Assembly (NCBI GenBank): GCA_903813345.2
Contig: CAIIXF020000006.1
Location: 35,562,436-35,626,435, forward strand
From: Owenia fusiformis
Lineage: Eukaryota; Annelida; Polychaeta; Sabellida; Oweniidae
Length of the DNA: 64,000 nucleotides
Direction of reading: 5' to 3'
Below are positions 40,701 to 47,775 of the stretch, piece by piece. Both the position numbers and the translations under genes were made by a program. Within the stretch, counting starts at the first letter, position 1. Each line of letters begins with the position of its first letter. The notes under the pieces were generated by a model. It did no database searches. It saw nothing but the letters and a program-made list of their open reading frames with translations, and had not been told where the DNA came from.

Positions 40701-40967
40701 AACATCAGCTGTTACCTGTAAAATCAGCAAGATAATCTCTTCCTGCCTTTCTGAAGGCATCAGCCAGTATTTCCCATTGATTGACATCCTCAGTTTGTCT
40801 CTGCTTCCACTTATACAGCATTTCGACTCCCCATTGTTTCTCATCATGTGGATTACTCCTTATGTTGTCAATCTCTGCATCCGTGAGCCCAAGACAGACA
40901 CCCACTTTATAAACATCTTCACCCAAACGCCTTCCAATGTAACGCAGGTCCTGGTCTTCAATTTCAT
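6565..40967 (-). CDS. Death domain - Roc - COR GTPase gene (assembled model)
   Basis: This is the spliced model of a ROCO-family protein: an N-terminal death domain, a Ras-of-complex (Roc) GTPase, then the COR dimerisation domain. Such proteins are thought to be GTP-regulated signalling switches; the death domain would recruit other death-domain adaptors. Exons (plus coordinates): 40716-40967, 16700-16984, 16021-16113, 15375-15467, 14729-14821, 9569-9678, 9198-9399, 8527-8645, 6565-7770. Outgoing phases are 1, 1, 1, 1, 1, 0, 1, 0, and every junction is compatible. The Roc motifs GQYGVGKTSL, DFGGQ and THKD are all intact, so GTP binding is expected. The model gives about 756 residues with one copy of the 93-nt exon and about 818 with three. 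No leucine-rich repeats or kinase are seen. The 5' coding start and the last exon are not located. The intron at 16985-40715 is unusually large and full of retroelements. Confidence 0.8.
8527..8645 (-). CDS. Roc exon carrying the THKD (G4) motif
   Basis: A 119-nt exon lies between the acceptor TTTTTAAG and the donor GTAAGG, phase 1 in and phase 0 out. It encodes DYLDYWLNSIHTHAG, then PPVIIVGTHKD. The second part is the beta strand and guanine-specificity motif of Roc GTPases. Phases match the flanking exons. Confidence 0.88.
9198..9399 (-). CDS. Roc exon carrying the DFGGQ (G3/switch II) motif
   Basis: A 202-nt exon lies between the acceptor CATCCCAG and the donor GTAGGT, phase 0 in and phase 1 out. 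It reads EENQLKLSFWDFGGQ, then HVFYTTHQTFLTDRAIYLL and VVDLTKDLDD. WDFGGQ is the switch II segment, and the following hydrophobic strand is typical of Roc. It ends in a basic linker, RQSRRGPKRD. Confidence 0.9.
9569..9678 (-). CDS. Roc linker exon
   Basis: A 110-nt exon lies between the acceptor TATATTTTAG and the donor GTGAGT, phase 1 in and phase 0 out. It encodes a proline-containing linker with IPPDRIPDTIKSKFLSLED, between the P-loop part and the DFGGQ part of Roc. No domain is recognisable on its own. Support comes from splice sites, phase and position. Confidence 0.78.
11107..11290 (-). pseudogene. LINE ORF2 C-terminal fragment
   Basis: Read on the minus strand this gives a short stretch resembling the end of a non-LTR retrotransposon ORF2: a C-x-C-G cluster, then ETETHFK and a downstream cysteine. 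It is followed by an AT-rich tail with a (TAG)n tract. It is too short to classify and lies inside the large inverted-arm element. Confidence 0.4.
11597..11790 (+). CDS. Orphan exon-like open frame
   Basis: The frame is open upstream of the first ATG as well and reads VPLQVQNVLLHVHAAQRKV, then VDGNKWINPNIYDD. The composition looks protein-like and unlike the surrounding AT-rich repeats. A CAG|GTACCT donor-like site lies inside it. No family is recognised. It may be a remnant of the protein of the enclosing inverted-arm element. Confidence 0.28.
12180..12640 (-). pseudogene. LINE ORF2 3' fragment, frameshifted
   Basis: The minus strand encodes a CR1/Jockey-like reverse-transcriptase C-terminus. 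A frame with RYNARGKSNSTLPKAKLK is followed, after a frameshift near 12435, by FSGYSIWNNLPEEIKKSNSI and LKSKLKKHIL. The WNNLPEEIK pattern is common at the end of such ORFs. The 5' portion is missing and the copy is dead. Confidence 0.6.
14729..14821 (-). CDS. 93-nt Roc exon, copy 3 of 3
   Basis: The exon lies between the acceptor AATTTTCAG and the donor GTATGT, phase 1 in and phase 1 out, and encodes FTLKEDTDDPQDVYDSEVAK plus KLHAIKDRIS. The first, split codon is completed by CG here and by GG in the other two copies, so the junction residue is Ala instead of Gly. It is acidic and lies between the Roc P-loop and switch II segments. Confidence 0.82.
15375..15467 (-). CDS. 93-nt Roc exon, copy 2 of 3
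   Basis: Same length, splice sites and phases (1/1) as its neighbours. The encoded residues are identical except Gly at the junction. Both splice sites are intact. Because 93 is a multiple of three and the phases are symmetrical, one, two or three copies can be included without breaking the frame. Confidence 0.82.
16021..16113 (-). CDS. 93-nt Roc exon, copy 1 of 3
   Basis: First of the three in transcription order, about 590 bases after the P-loop exon. It has an intact TTTTCAG acceptor and GTATGT donor, phase 1/1, and the same encoded peptide as copy 2. This could be the ancestral copy, but the sequence does not decide which is. Confidence 0.82.
16700..16984 (-). CDS. Roc P-loop exon
   Basis: A 285-nt exon lies between the acceptor TTCACTTTAG and the donor GTGAGT, phase 1 in and phase 1 out. 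It begins QLRAIRNVQRRAELL, continues with a charged helix (YLEAYQKAREEGTREVY), then the P-loop strand RVMIVGQYGVGKTSLKKRLL. The Walker A residues G-x4-GKT/S are intact. The acceptor was chosen because it alone keeps the phase of the death-domain exon. An upstream AG at TGCATTAAG would give phase 0 and not fit. Confidence 0.9.
16985..18020. other. Start of the giant Roc-COR intron; nothing recognised
   Basis: AT-rich intronic sequence with only short chance open frames and no clear repeat structure. Confidence 0.4.
18020..19260 (+). repeat. Dispersed repeat family R1, copy 1
   Basis: This is one of three diverged copies (others at about 22190-22770 and 34010-35135). Shared landmarks are TCCTCAAAAGTATTAGT, GCCAGTGAATATCG, ACATGTGATCC, AAACTGAAGACTCAT-type and ATTGAATACTTCAA. 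In the 3' part the R1 copies share a stretch that is open only in copies 2 and 3. This copy also hosts a hairpin-rich block at 18480-19075. Confidence 0.6.
18480..19075. repeat. Hairpin-forming short repeat cluster
   Basis: Many copies of a motif of about 20 bases in both orientations, such as CATATTCACCTGCGGTATAT and ATATGCCATATACCGCAGGT. Adjacent inverted copies can form stems. The cluster is split in two, around 18499-18575 and 18865-19070. Confidence 0.65.
19261..22189. other. Intronic region, unassigned
   Basis: No recognised gene. A (G)10 tract sits at about 19411. Plus-strand open frames at 20294-20650 (118 codons) and 20729-20917 (62 codons) have AT-driven composition and no recognisable domain; the first contains an acceptor-like TGATACAG. 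Not called as genes. Confidence 0.35.
22190..22770 (+). repeat. Dispersed repeat family R1, copy 2
   Basis: The second R1 copy has the AAGCTGAAGACTCAT and ATTGAATACTTCAAATGCAG landmarks. Its open frame includes IIYCQKISVELKNCDKREL and EILNILKKCDGKLT, then stops. Against copy 3 the length difference here is a multiple of three, hinting at past protein-level constraint. Confidence 0.55.
22771..23360. other. Intronic region, nothing recognised
   Basis: No convincing gene, repeat or element. Confidence 0.35.
23374..23553 (+). CDS. Orphan exon-like open frame with donor site
   Basis: A plus-strand frame reads IDKFYTQYNPILDAWLKLY, then PGIYSYTELKIASSKRVCLG, and runs into a consensus donor (TTCCGG|GTAAGT near 23553). 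An acceptor-like TTTTTGATCAG lies at about 23370. The composition is protein-like, unlike its surroundings. It is antisense to the host intron and no family is recognised. It may be a captured exon or part of an unknown element. Confidence 0.3.
23937..25092. mobile_element. Foldback element with TCCGAAACC-repeat termini
   Basis: The left end holds four to five tandem copies of a 15-base unit (CAGTTGTCCGAAACC and an AATTCCCCGAAACC variant). The right end (25014-25090) has the same array inverted (GGTTTCGGACAACTG). The arms are about 75 bp and the interior about 1 kb, with no credible coding frame. Confidence 0.7.
25800..27672 (+). mobile_element. 5'-truncated non-LTR retrotransposon (CR1/Jockey-like)
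   Basis: Reverse transcriptase without the endonuclease part, a short 3' UTR, and a terminal tandem repeat of TTGAA/AATTG at about 27650-27672. Such simple repeats commonly end LINEs. It has at least two frameshifts and is inactive. It is inserted in the 25.4-28.6 kb foldback element. Confidence 0.85.
25858..27389 (+). pseudogene. LINE reverse transcriptase, frameshifted
   Basis: Three frames together give the RT core. 25860-26105 has SSSPGPDGILPSLIK and VTPVF. 26107-26748 has NYRPISVLSVFSKLLEKLM, motif A-like ITLDCSKAFE, GVPQGSVLGPLLFVLYINDL and the catalytic FADDTN. 26749-27389 has the thumb and C-terminal part, with WNALPHDIKKCS. The catalytic aspartates are present. Breaks at about 26085-26105 and 26745 and loss of the N-terminal endonuclease make it dead. 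Clade assignment (CR1/Jockey group) rests on motif style only. Confidence 0.85.
27880..28020. repeat. Large palindrome 1
   Basis: Arms around 27885-27945 and 27955-28015 are complementary, e.g. AATATCACTTATATCCACTC against its inverse ATGGATATAAGTGATATT. The centre is GC-richer, near GCCGCGCTCACTCGCG. A hairpin of about 60 bp is possible. Confidence 0.75.
28295..28440. repeat. Large palindrome 2
   Basis: Related to palindrome 1. The arms contain CATCCTATGATTTACTCGTG and its inverse, and a centre CTCTCGCTACGCTCACTCG. Stem of about 65 bp. Confidence 0.75.
28611..30689. other. Intronic region without recognised gene
   Basis: It contains a short inverted motif GCGGGCAGATATAG/ATATCTGCCCGC at about 28607-28632. 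A repeat-like block at about 30330-30530 has GCCTCGCCCGATCCCGCTC-type tracts. No coding region is supported. Confidence 0.35.
30980..31495. repeat. Minisatellite in LINE 3' UTR
   Basis: About nine diverged units of roughly 60 bp with the core ATATTGCACTAAATGTGA and an AATAAATACAT stretch. Lies in the presumed 3' UTR of the minus-strand LINE. Confidence 0.8.
31680..33838 (-). CDS. LINE reverse transcriptase, intact frame, truncated N-terminus
   Basis: One frame encodes the RT: KAVGIDSIPAEALKNP, NYRAITLISVPCKVY, GGFRKGRGCQEQ, motif A FICYIDATKAFSSVNRD, GCREGCLLSPTLFSVYVNDL, the catalytic YADDIALIASS, and KYLGIWLQEH. A C-terminal cysteine-histidine knuckle reads CLLCDMNCIEDEKHFLLEC. The annotated frame begins further upstream in flanking sequence, so its first residues are not element-derived. 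No frameshift or internal stop is seen, so the insertion is recent compared with the other LINEs here. No endonuclease is present. Clade not certain. Confidence 0.88.
34010..35135 (+). repeat. Dispersed repeat family R1, copy 3, with open frame
   Basis: The third R1 copy has the longest open frame, 34928-35131. It contains YCLKSVNLKNCDERALEILD, ILKNCESRLTYIGESKK and LLKLTPEAHLFFLITLRRLS before a stop. The peptide looks helical and matches copy 2 residue by residue in its first half. No family is recognised. It might be a remnant of a duplicated host exon or a transposon protein. Confidence 0.5.
35225..35560. repeat. GAGTACTCAT-rich short element
   Basis: A block of variants of GAGTACTCAT, AGTACTAATTGAGCAC and similar. 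The ends ATATACCGAGTAAT and (inverted) ATATGCCGATCACT may be terminal inverted repeats. Possibly a MITE. Confidence 0.4.
35561..36839. other. Intronic region, nothing recognised
   Basis: AT-rich; no gene or element could be supported. Confidence 0.35.
36840..37935. repeat. Satellite-like array, about 130-bp units
   Basis: About eight units; AATCTGATGTAG recurs at 37311, 37441, 37571, 37701 and 37831, exactly 130 bp apart, with older irregular units to the left. Each unit has two short inverted motifs, AACTCACTCACACATGAGTA and TTCACTCACAAGTGAGCAA. Confidence 0.9.
38640..38890. repeat. Interspersed repeat end with AAGGCC and poly-G tract
   Basis: AAGGCCTTATAAGGCCCATT-type sequence, a (G)10 tract at about 38843 and CAGATCCGCCAGTGG near 38884. 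It resembles a transposon terminus; the other end was not found. Confidence 0.4.
39180..40030 (+). mobile_element. LINE 3' fragment (L1/Tx1-like C-terminus)
   Basis: Frame 39180-39395 reads NSIIWNNNLIKISGKTVCFK, NWIKKGINFLKDM. Frame 39449-39901 reads WLRAHNCTSDNVLRILHWKS, NSPLCDHCGVNDTIVHHF and IKCNKVKDIW. WKSLHNI followed by a C-x2-C...H...C knuckle is usual at the C-terminus of L1/Tx1-type ORF2. A stop and frameshift separate the frames. The element ends in an A-rich tail near 40030. RT core absent. Confidence 0.65.
40031..40715. other. Intron next to the death-domain exon
   Basis: No recognised features; ends at the donor of the death-domain exon. Confidence 0.4.
40716..40967 (-). CDS. 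Death-domain exon of the Roc-COR gene
   Basis: A 252-nt exon lies between the acceptor TTTGAACAG and the donor GTAACA, phase 1 in and phase 1 out. It encodes 83-84 residues that read as a whole death domain: DLRYIGRRLGEDVYKVGVCL, GLTDAEIDNIRSN, WGVEMLYKWKQRQ, WEILADAFRKAGRDYLADF. The order of six helices and the conserved W/L positions fit the family. Such domains make homotypic contacts in signalling complexes. The upstream exon was not found. A stretch at 44047-44064 ends in a phase-1 donor but has no in-frame ATG. Confidence 0.9.
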
Positions 40968-43017
40968 CTGTTCAAAATGTAATGCATTAAACATGTTAGA
41001 AAGTATCTCCATCTTGAATTTGAGAAGTAGGCAGTTTTCATGAAAATCATGACGATAGTAATTGTTATCGTGTTATTGTCGTTGTGAAAGGACATTGTTC
41101 GTTCTTTTTTCTGTTTATTTCTTTCTTGTTTGTTTGTTTATTTTATTCATTTGTAAAAACACACATAGTGGGTAATACTTTCAGCAGGTAATACAAGTTG
41201 ATGCATTTGGGGAGCTGCCTATGTATTCTACTGTATATGAATGTGAATGTTACATGTACATGTAAATAGAGACCAAATTAGTAATTAAGTAATGCATTTT
41301 CATACTAGAGGGAGATTTTGAGAGAAAGGGCATGACAAGGGGGAACAGCAGGCTACAAAGCAGATAAAGTTAGGCAAAAAACTATATCGGTTTTCGATTT
41401 GTTTCGATAGGAGTCTGATATACTTGTGGAATAGCAATCATGGTTATTATATTCCTGAAAGAAATCCAAAGAGGCATGGGAGAAAAGCTGATGCGGGCAT
41501 TTGTTCTAATAATTGAGCATGCAATTTCATGCCCCAGCAGATAATTTAATGCATCCGTCGCACAGTCGTGATTTTAGGTTTCATGTTTTTTTTGTGGCTA
41601 TTCCTCACTTTTTTGACGAAAATTAAAAAAAATCTCAATCTGTATATGTTCATCATAATCGAAAACAGAATTTGACTTAATTACGACCATGGATAATATT
41701 AACAAATAAGCGGATTGAACAATTTGAGTTTCGCTTGTATCTTTGAAGTCTTCAAACTTGAGATACATTTTATCTTAGCTCCATGGATTTTAGGTTTCAT
41801 ATCTCGTGAACCATCTCACTCCTAGAGAATTATGACAAAGAAATTAGTTTCAAGTCAAGCTTATGGCACTTTTTGCGCAAATTTGTTACTAAGTGACTTA
41901 CTTAAAACGACAAAGATGACTTTAGATGGCTTTAGAGTCGATGTCATGTGAAATGCATTATTTATTCTTGGTTCCTCTTAGAGTTATAATCATTTACTTA
42001 AGGAGGATTGTATATTGAGTTTATCCAAGAGATGTACAGAGGGAAATATCATCCAGAAGGCTGAACTGATTATACAGGCCTGGCCATTGATATACCATGA
42101 TCACTGTGGCATTCAGAGTAGTTTTATGTTACGATACGATATAATGAAATGTTCACAAAATATGCAGGATACCATGCAATGACCTAATATTAAGTGTGAC
42201 AGAAATATTTGACCCTCGAAATAGGAAAACCGGTATTATCACAAAAATTAAAATTGTGCGACAGAGCCAAAAATGTGCCCAAGATTAAAAGCAAAATGTG
42301 CTAAATTCAAATCTGTCTTTTGATCAATATCTGCAGGGAAAATTTTTTAAGCCATGGCTTATTTGAAAGGTCACTTTATGCTTTTAAAGATAACCAAAAT
42401 ATCTGAGATAAGACCACTTTTTCTATGGCATGGCTCATTTATCTAGAAATAACAGTCATAGAAACTGAAAATCAGGGGACCCAGGGCAAATAAAACATGA
42501 AGAATGACTTCCATTAATCGTCTTCAGAAATACAATATCTTATTGAATAAGCTATCAAATACATTTAAATAATAATTTGGACTTGTTGTGAACTGTTTTG
42601 AATTATTTCAAAATAATCATACGAATTGTTTTTATGTAATAGGGTATGTGTATATGCTTGGTTAGATGTGATAACAAACTCAGGGACTTACAATCAAATC
42701 TCGACAAAAATGCAATAGATGTAGGGATCCCAGAAAAAATTATAATGATGAAAAGTTGTTAAAGTTTGGTAATTATAATATAAAACAACAAAGAGGAATT
42801 TTCCTCTGGAGGTAAAACATTTTTAACATCACATATCATACATTCCATTATTCACAAAGTCATTGGAATGGTAAAAAGTGAACGGTACTTAATATTCTAA
42901 TAATCTAATGTGTTTGGTAGCTCATTTGCTGACTTATATTAATGTATTCAAACATGGATGAATGGGTAATTCTTTCAATTCTTCATTTGCCCCGAGTCCC
43001 ATGAATTAGTATAACAA
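40968..43017. other. Region upstream of the death-domain exon
   Basis: No gene or element recognised. Confidence 0.35.
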
Positions 43018-43100
43018 CTATTTCTCAATTAATATTTCTGTTTCACACACTTGCAGACAAAATATTGACAAACAGTAATGTAAGTGTACATACCTGAGTG

Positions 43101-43198
43101 CCATCTCCTCGTGGCCATTGTTATTCTTTACCATTCGCGCGTTTCGAGTTCTGCGAATCTTACCCATTCGAACAGGTAAACGTGATCGGTATCTGCAA
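43101..43198 (-). CDS. Possible small upstream exon
   Basis: The segment lies between the acceptor CTTATTGCAG and the donor CTCAG|GTATGT and encodes MGKIRRTRNARMVKNNNGHE plus five residues. It is very basic and in-frame, and contains an ATG. Its outgoing phase (2) does not fit the death-domain exon (phase 1), so it is not linked to that gene directly. It could be an exon of another gene or chance. Confidence 0.25.
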
Positions 43199-43251
43199 TA
43201 AGATTTTTTATTTTGAACTTTGATCATAAAGTTGTGTTCGTCGTGGTTTAA

Positions 43252-43274
43252 NNNNNNNNNNNNNNNNNNNNNNN
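43252..43274. other. Assembly gap (23 N)
   Basis: A run of 23 undetermined bases with GTTTAA on both sides, suggesting a small unresolved or overlapping join. Confidence 0.95.
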
Positions 43275-44567
43275 GTTTAATTGACATTCCACGCTTACAT
43301 TTATAATACATTATAACAAACAAGACAAATATGGGATACTCCTGGCCCGTTGCATCTAGGATTGCTAGGGTTGAAATTTTCACCTTTTGCATTGGAACAA
43401 ATAACAAGGAACATGATGTATGCGGTACTTTAATACCGGTTGACACATTCACTATTAGGATTGCAATCTTTTAGAAAACTTCTCACTCAATTCGGTTTCG
43501 TTTTGATCCAAAATTGAATACATGTAGGTGGATATGCAAAATTCCTAGTCCAATTATCCCAGGCAACCTTTCTAAACATGTAAGAGCTGATCAGATATAG
43601 TACATCATGCAAGCTTATATAATTAGCTGCTGGTTGTATTCGATTTCTTCTTTGTCTATTACATATGCTTATCGTAAAATGGTAGAAATTACAAATCAAT
43701 TTGAATAAACAATATGGCCGCCAGTAACAAGTGGCGCCATTCAAATAAATGAGATGGCAACCATTACAACATTGTGAAAAGTGGAAACCCATACAAACCA
43801 TCTTCTATTCTCTCAGAATCTAAACGGCATAATTTATGAGATAATTTAGGAACAAATGATCACTGAGATTTCGCTCAACATAAAACATTTACTAGAGTAT
43901 AGTATACATGTTCCCCTGGTGGATAAATAAGGGAACAGACCACTGAGTAAATCGAACACTTCAATCATTTCTACCATGACTATATAACATATTTGTAAAG
44001 GAACGTTTTCCGTATCGTACATATTAAGCCTACCTTGATAAATGTCAGTCCTCTTTCTCGTCAATGTGTCACATGAGGATATCTTCTTTTTGCACTACGC
44101 AAACGCCCGAGTCTTTGTTTATGTATATCTAAAAAGTAAATTCACTTCCTCTAGCGTGCGATACGAATAAAAAAATCAATAGCCAAGACGGCTCCTATTG
44201 GAATCGTCAGTTCAGTTCATTATGTACTTTAAGTGAATTCACTTATTTAAAGCATGAATGACATTTTTAAGTGTGTAAATATGCCTTTTACGTGTTGTAT
44301 TTAATAAATATGAAAATTGTTATTTCTACTCAATGTGAAGGAAATGCAGTCTATGATTTCAGTAAGGAGAAAAGCATAGGTTCTGGGCCGATATAAAGAT
44401 GGCAGCACCAACAGAATCCAGTATTATCTTTTTCTCAACATAGATAAACACAGATCGATTACCATGCCATCTTTACTTAAAAATGATTTCTATCGCCCTT
44501 GCCTATGGAGAAAAGCAAACGCAGATGTCTAGACACGGTCTCGTTAAAGGTGAATGGTAAATGCTAT

Positions 44568-45546
44568 ACGGCATATGGTATATTATTGATGTTTGACCAA
44601 TCACAAAATGTTTCTCTGACAAGGGGTGAACCAAATGCTGAAATCTGATTGGTCAAACATCAATAATATACCTAACCAAACCCGTCTGGCCCAGCTATCT
44701 ACTCTCGATATCGTAGATCTGGGCCAGACTAGCTCCAATGCAAAAAAGGGGGGATTTACTCAGGAAAAAACATGTCGCTGAATCATCACTTATTATTCAT
44801 TCCCTATTAGCCATCCAACCACAACATCGGGCTACATGTAAACCCAAGTATTTATTTGAAATAAAGAGTAGCCTACATAACTTACACGTAAATGTGGTGT
44901 TTTGTTTGTTATTTTGATGTTGAAATGGGCACAACATTTCGTCAATATTTCGTCAGTTCTCCGCACCGAATAAAGTCACGTGATGTGACGTAACACGAGT
45001 GTGACGCGATAATTTTTAAACTTTCATGGAATTTTCCGGGAATCAATATATTCCAAATATTACGATTTGTTCAGCAGATTTCTTATCAAAACGTAGATTA
45101 CTTTATAAAACAGACGTATCTGTGTTGTATTTAGACTGGAAAGAAATATGTCGGACATTAAATACGATTTTTCAATTTGTTGAACTGACCTAATGTAGTA
45201 CTGAACGAAATATGCAGCCGAGACTTCTCGATATTCTACCACGAACAGATTGCAGAAGAGTTTTCTTTTTGCTGCGTTTAATCGTTTCGTTCTCATTTAT
45301 TAGCCGTCATCCAGCGATGGAAACCTTATATAAATACAAAGTTTGATACAAGGAACAAATACGTAAGTGTTTTTTATGATGTTTATTCATTTATTAGCAC
45401 GTATTATACATTGAAAAGACAGTGTGTTTTTTCCGGAGTAAATACCCCTTTTTTGCATTGGAGCTAGTCTGGCCCAGATCTACGAGTACGGGAGTAGATA
45501 ACTGGGCCAGACGGGTTTGGTTATAATATACCATATGCCGTATAGG
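44568..45546. mobile_element. MITE-like element with nested inverted repeats
   Basis: The outer arms are CTATACGGCATATGGTATAT and its inverse at the right end. Just inside are long inverted arms at 44672-44765 and 45430-45525, containing ACCAAACCCGTCTGGCCCAG and GACTAGCTCCAATGCAAAAA. Next to the left arm lies a further palindrome, GATGTTTGACCAATCA...TGATTGGTCAAACATC. No coding content was recognised. Confidence 0.75.
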
Positions 45547-47775
45547 ATTTACAGGCGTATTATTTATACCCCACTCTAGTTATTGCCATTACACAAAATA
45601 TCATACTTTGCAATCGTGTAGTAATAATTCTCCAGAAAAGTAAATGTTGATGGCTAGACAGTCACATGATCCATACATTGCACCCCTATCCCAGTCACTT
45701 TCCATACAAAACTAACACAAAGACATGGTGACAATAAAATAATTCATCTACCAAAAACCAATATAGGTATTAACAGACAATCGATGCATATATTGCAATC
45801 AGGACATAATTCTGCAAACGAAAAGTAAATGTAGATGTTTAAACACGATCCTTTTTGCACCATCATTCCACTTATAGGGTATACATAAAATATCAACCTT
45901 TCTAATCTGAAGGATGGAATTTCAAGACCAATGTAAAAGGTCGAATGATCTGGATACGATGATATACTGTCATTCTACTCAATTATAGATGTCACTTCTA
46001 ATAGTCCCTGAGCTGCTCCAGAAAAAATGAAGTGTCGTTGTCGGTACTCCGCCACAAAAAATGAACATACCGTTTGAAAGTACTGATTCCCCTCACTAAA
46101 CAAAAAATTATTTTTGATAGAAACAGGGGCTTTCTCTCTAAATTGGGGTCACACCAGGTTGCCTTCTAAAAAAACTTTTAGTAATATATATTTTCTACTT
46201 TTTACTACAAAACTGCATTTTAAGAGCTTTTTAAATTATGCTATCAACTAATTTCGATAAAAAATTACTTTTAGAATACGAAAAATGTCAAAAAGATGGT
46301 TCCCACAGGTTGCAAATGTCTGCAATAGTAAAAATTTCAATGGCGCAATGTGTTGGTGTTTAAAGATTCTCGCAATCTTTATCCAATCAGCGTTTGCGAT
46401 GTGTATCGGCTCACGTATAAAAGGCGAATCCAACTCAAATCCATGCAGGGGTGTATGAGGTACTCGAATAGGAAAGAGCTCGTGAAATATAGATTTATAT
46501 GCACATGGTCAATGTTTACACATGTTTGGAGTTATTGAAGAAAATGTGATATGGGTGTGGTTCCGGATTTGAAGTCATTGCTGGAAAATATGATTTTAAT
46601 AAGTGAAATTATATCTATAAATACAGCACTAAAAATAACAGTACACATGTATGATTGTGTCCAGAAATGTTTGAAACCCTTACGGAAAATTCTGTCTGCA
46701 TTTTGTCACCATTGCTCTTTCTTCCCGCATTCTAGTGCTGTTTGAATGAATATATTAATTAATGTATTTCTAACTAAAATATATCACATTTTTTATAAAC
46801 CACAAACATTTATATCATAAAAAAATTATTCAATACTTGAGTGAGCATGGTATGCAAGGGTTACTAAGTTGACACAGTAAATGACCACTGATATTGTGCA
46901 CACAGCGTATTCTGCTAAGGCCATAAAAAGTAGATTCTTTGTTTTGCGTCCCCTTGCTTGCATGATTTTGAGTAAGTCAGAAAAAACAAACACACTCAAA
47001 TAGAAATCACAAGGCTCTGAAAGTACCATCAAACTTCGTTCAATCAGAATCATATGAAATGGCGGATAATTTGACATGCGCCAAAATTGACAGGGTTATT
47101 GATTACTTGGCATACATTGTGTATTTTCTAATTGTTTACCCTTGAATAATAGCTATGTGTAAATATATTGTATAAAATGTATAGATATGTGTTTGTGATC
47201 ACTGCAAATTGGTATGTCATCCCTTTTTATGCCCATAAAATGTATTCATTTCTCAACAAACAAGTTTGTGTTTTTTCTTGAGTTCGTGTTTGTTTTCCTT
47301 GTACCCTTGTATAATTTGGATTTTGCCAGGACGCAAAACAAAGAATCTACTTCTTATGGCATAATACACATTTCCTAACACCCCCCCCCCACTTTCATAG
47401 TGAAGTGACTAATTGGTTTATGTTTACGTTTTAATGTGTTTTGTGTTCCTTGTTACAGCAAGGGGGGCAGTAAAGTAGACTAACATGTTTGCATGGCAAA
47501 TTTTGATCGAATATGTGAGACACTTTAAGTTATAAAAACACTGCCTAATGCTTCAAAAAAGGTAATGTGGCATATATAAAAGGTACAGGGTGAAAAAACT
47601 GTACCCAAATAAATACATATGATGGCTCGGGAATATGATGTTATCCCTGTGTTTTGTTAATACTGCATATGATCCCCATAAAAGTCAATACATCCTTGCC
47701 TAAATCCTCACGTTCTAAGTAAAATACACTGTTTCCGGAAAAAATGTACCATAACCCAATGTAGGGCATATTCAG
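45547..47775. other. Region without recognised gene
   Basis: It contains an inverted pair of about 35 bases: 46912-46955 and 47331-47366, sharing TAGATTCTTTGTTTTGCGTC. A C-tract lies at about 47381. Short open frames on both strands show no recognisable domain. Confidence 0.4.

Noticed and set aside
44047-44064. Stretch ending in a phase-1 donor (TATCAAG|GTAGGC) that would join the death-domain exon in frame
   Set aside because: Its frame has no ATG (it opens from a TTG) and meets a TAG a short way upstream, with no clear acceptor; phase agreement alone is weak evidence.
46826-47077. 83-codon minus frame with a hydrophobic stretch
   Set aside because: It lies over one arm of an inverted repeat (46912-46955/47331-47366); no splice sites or known domain.
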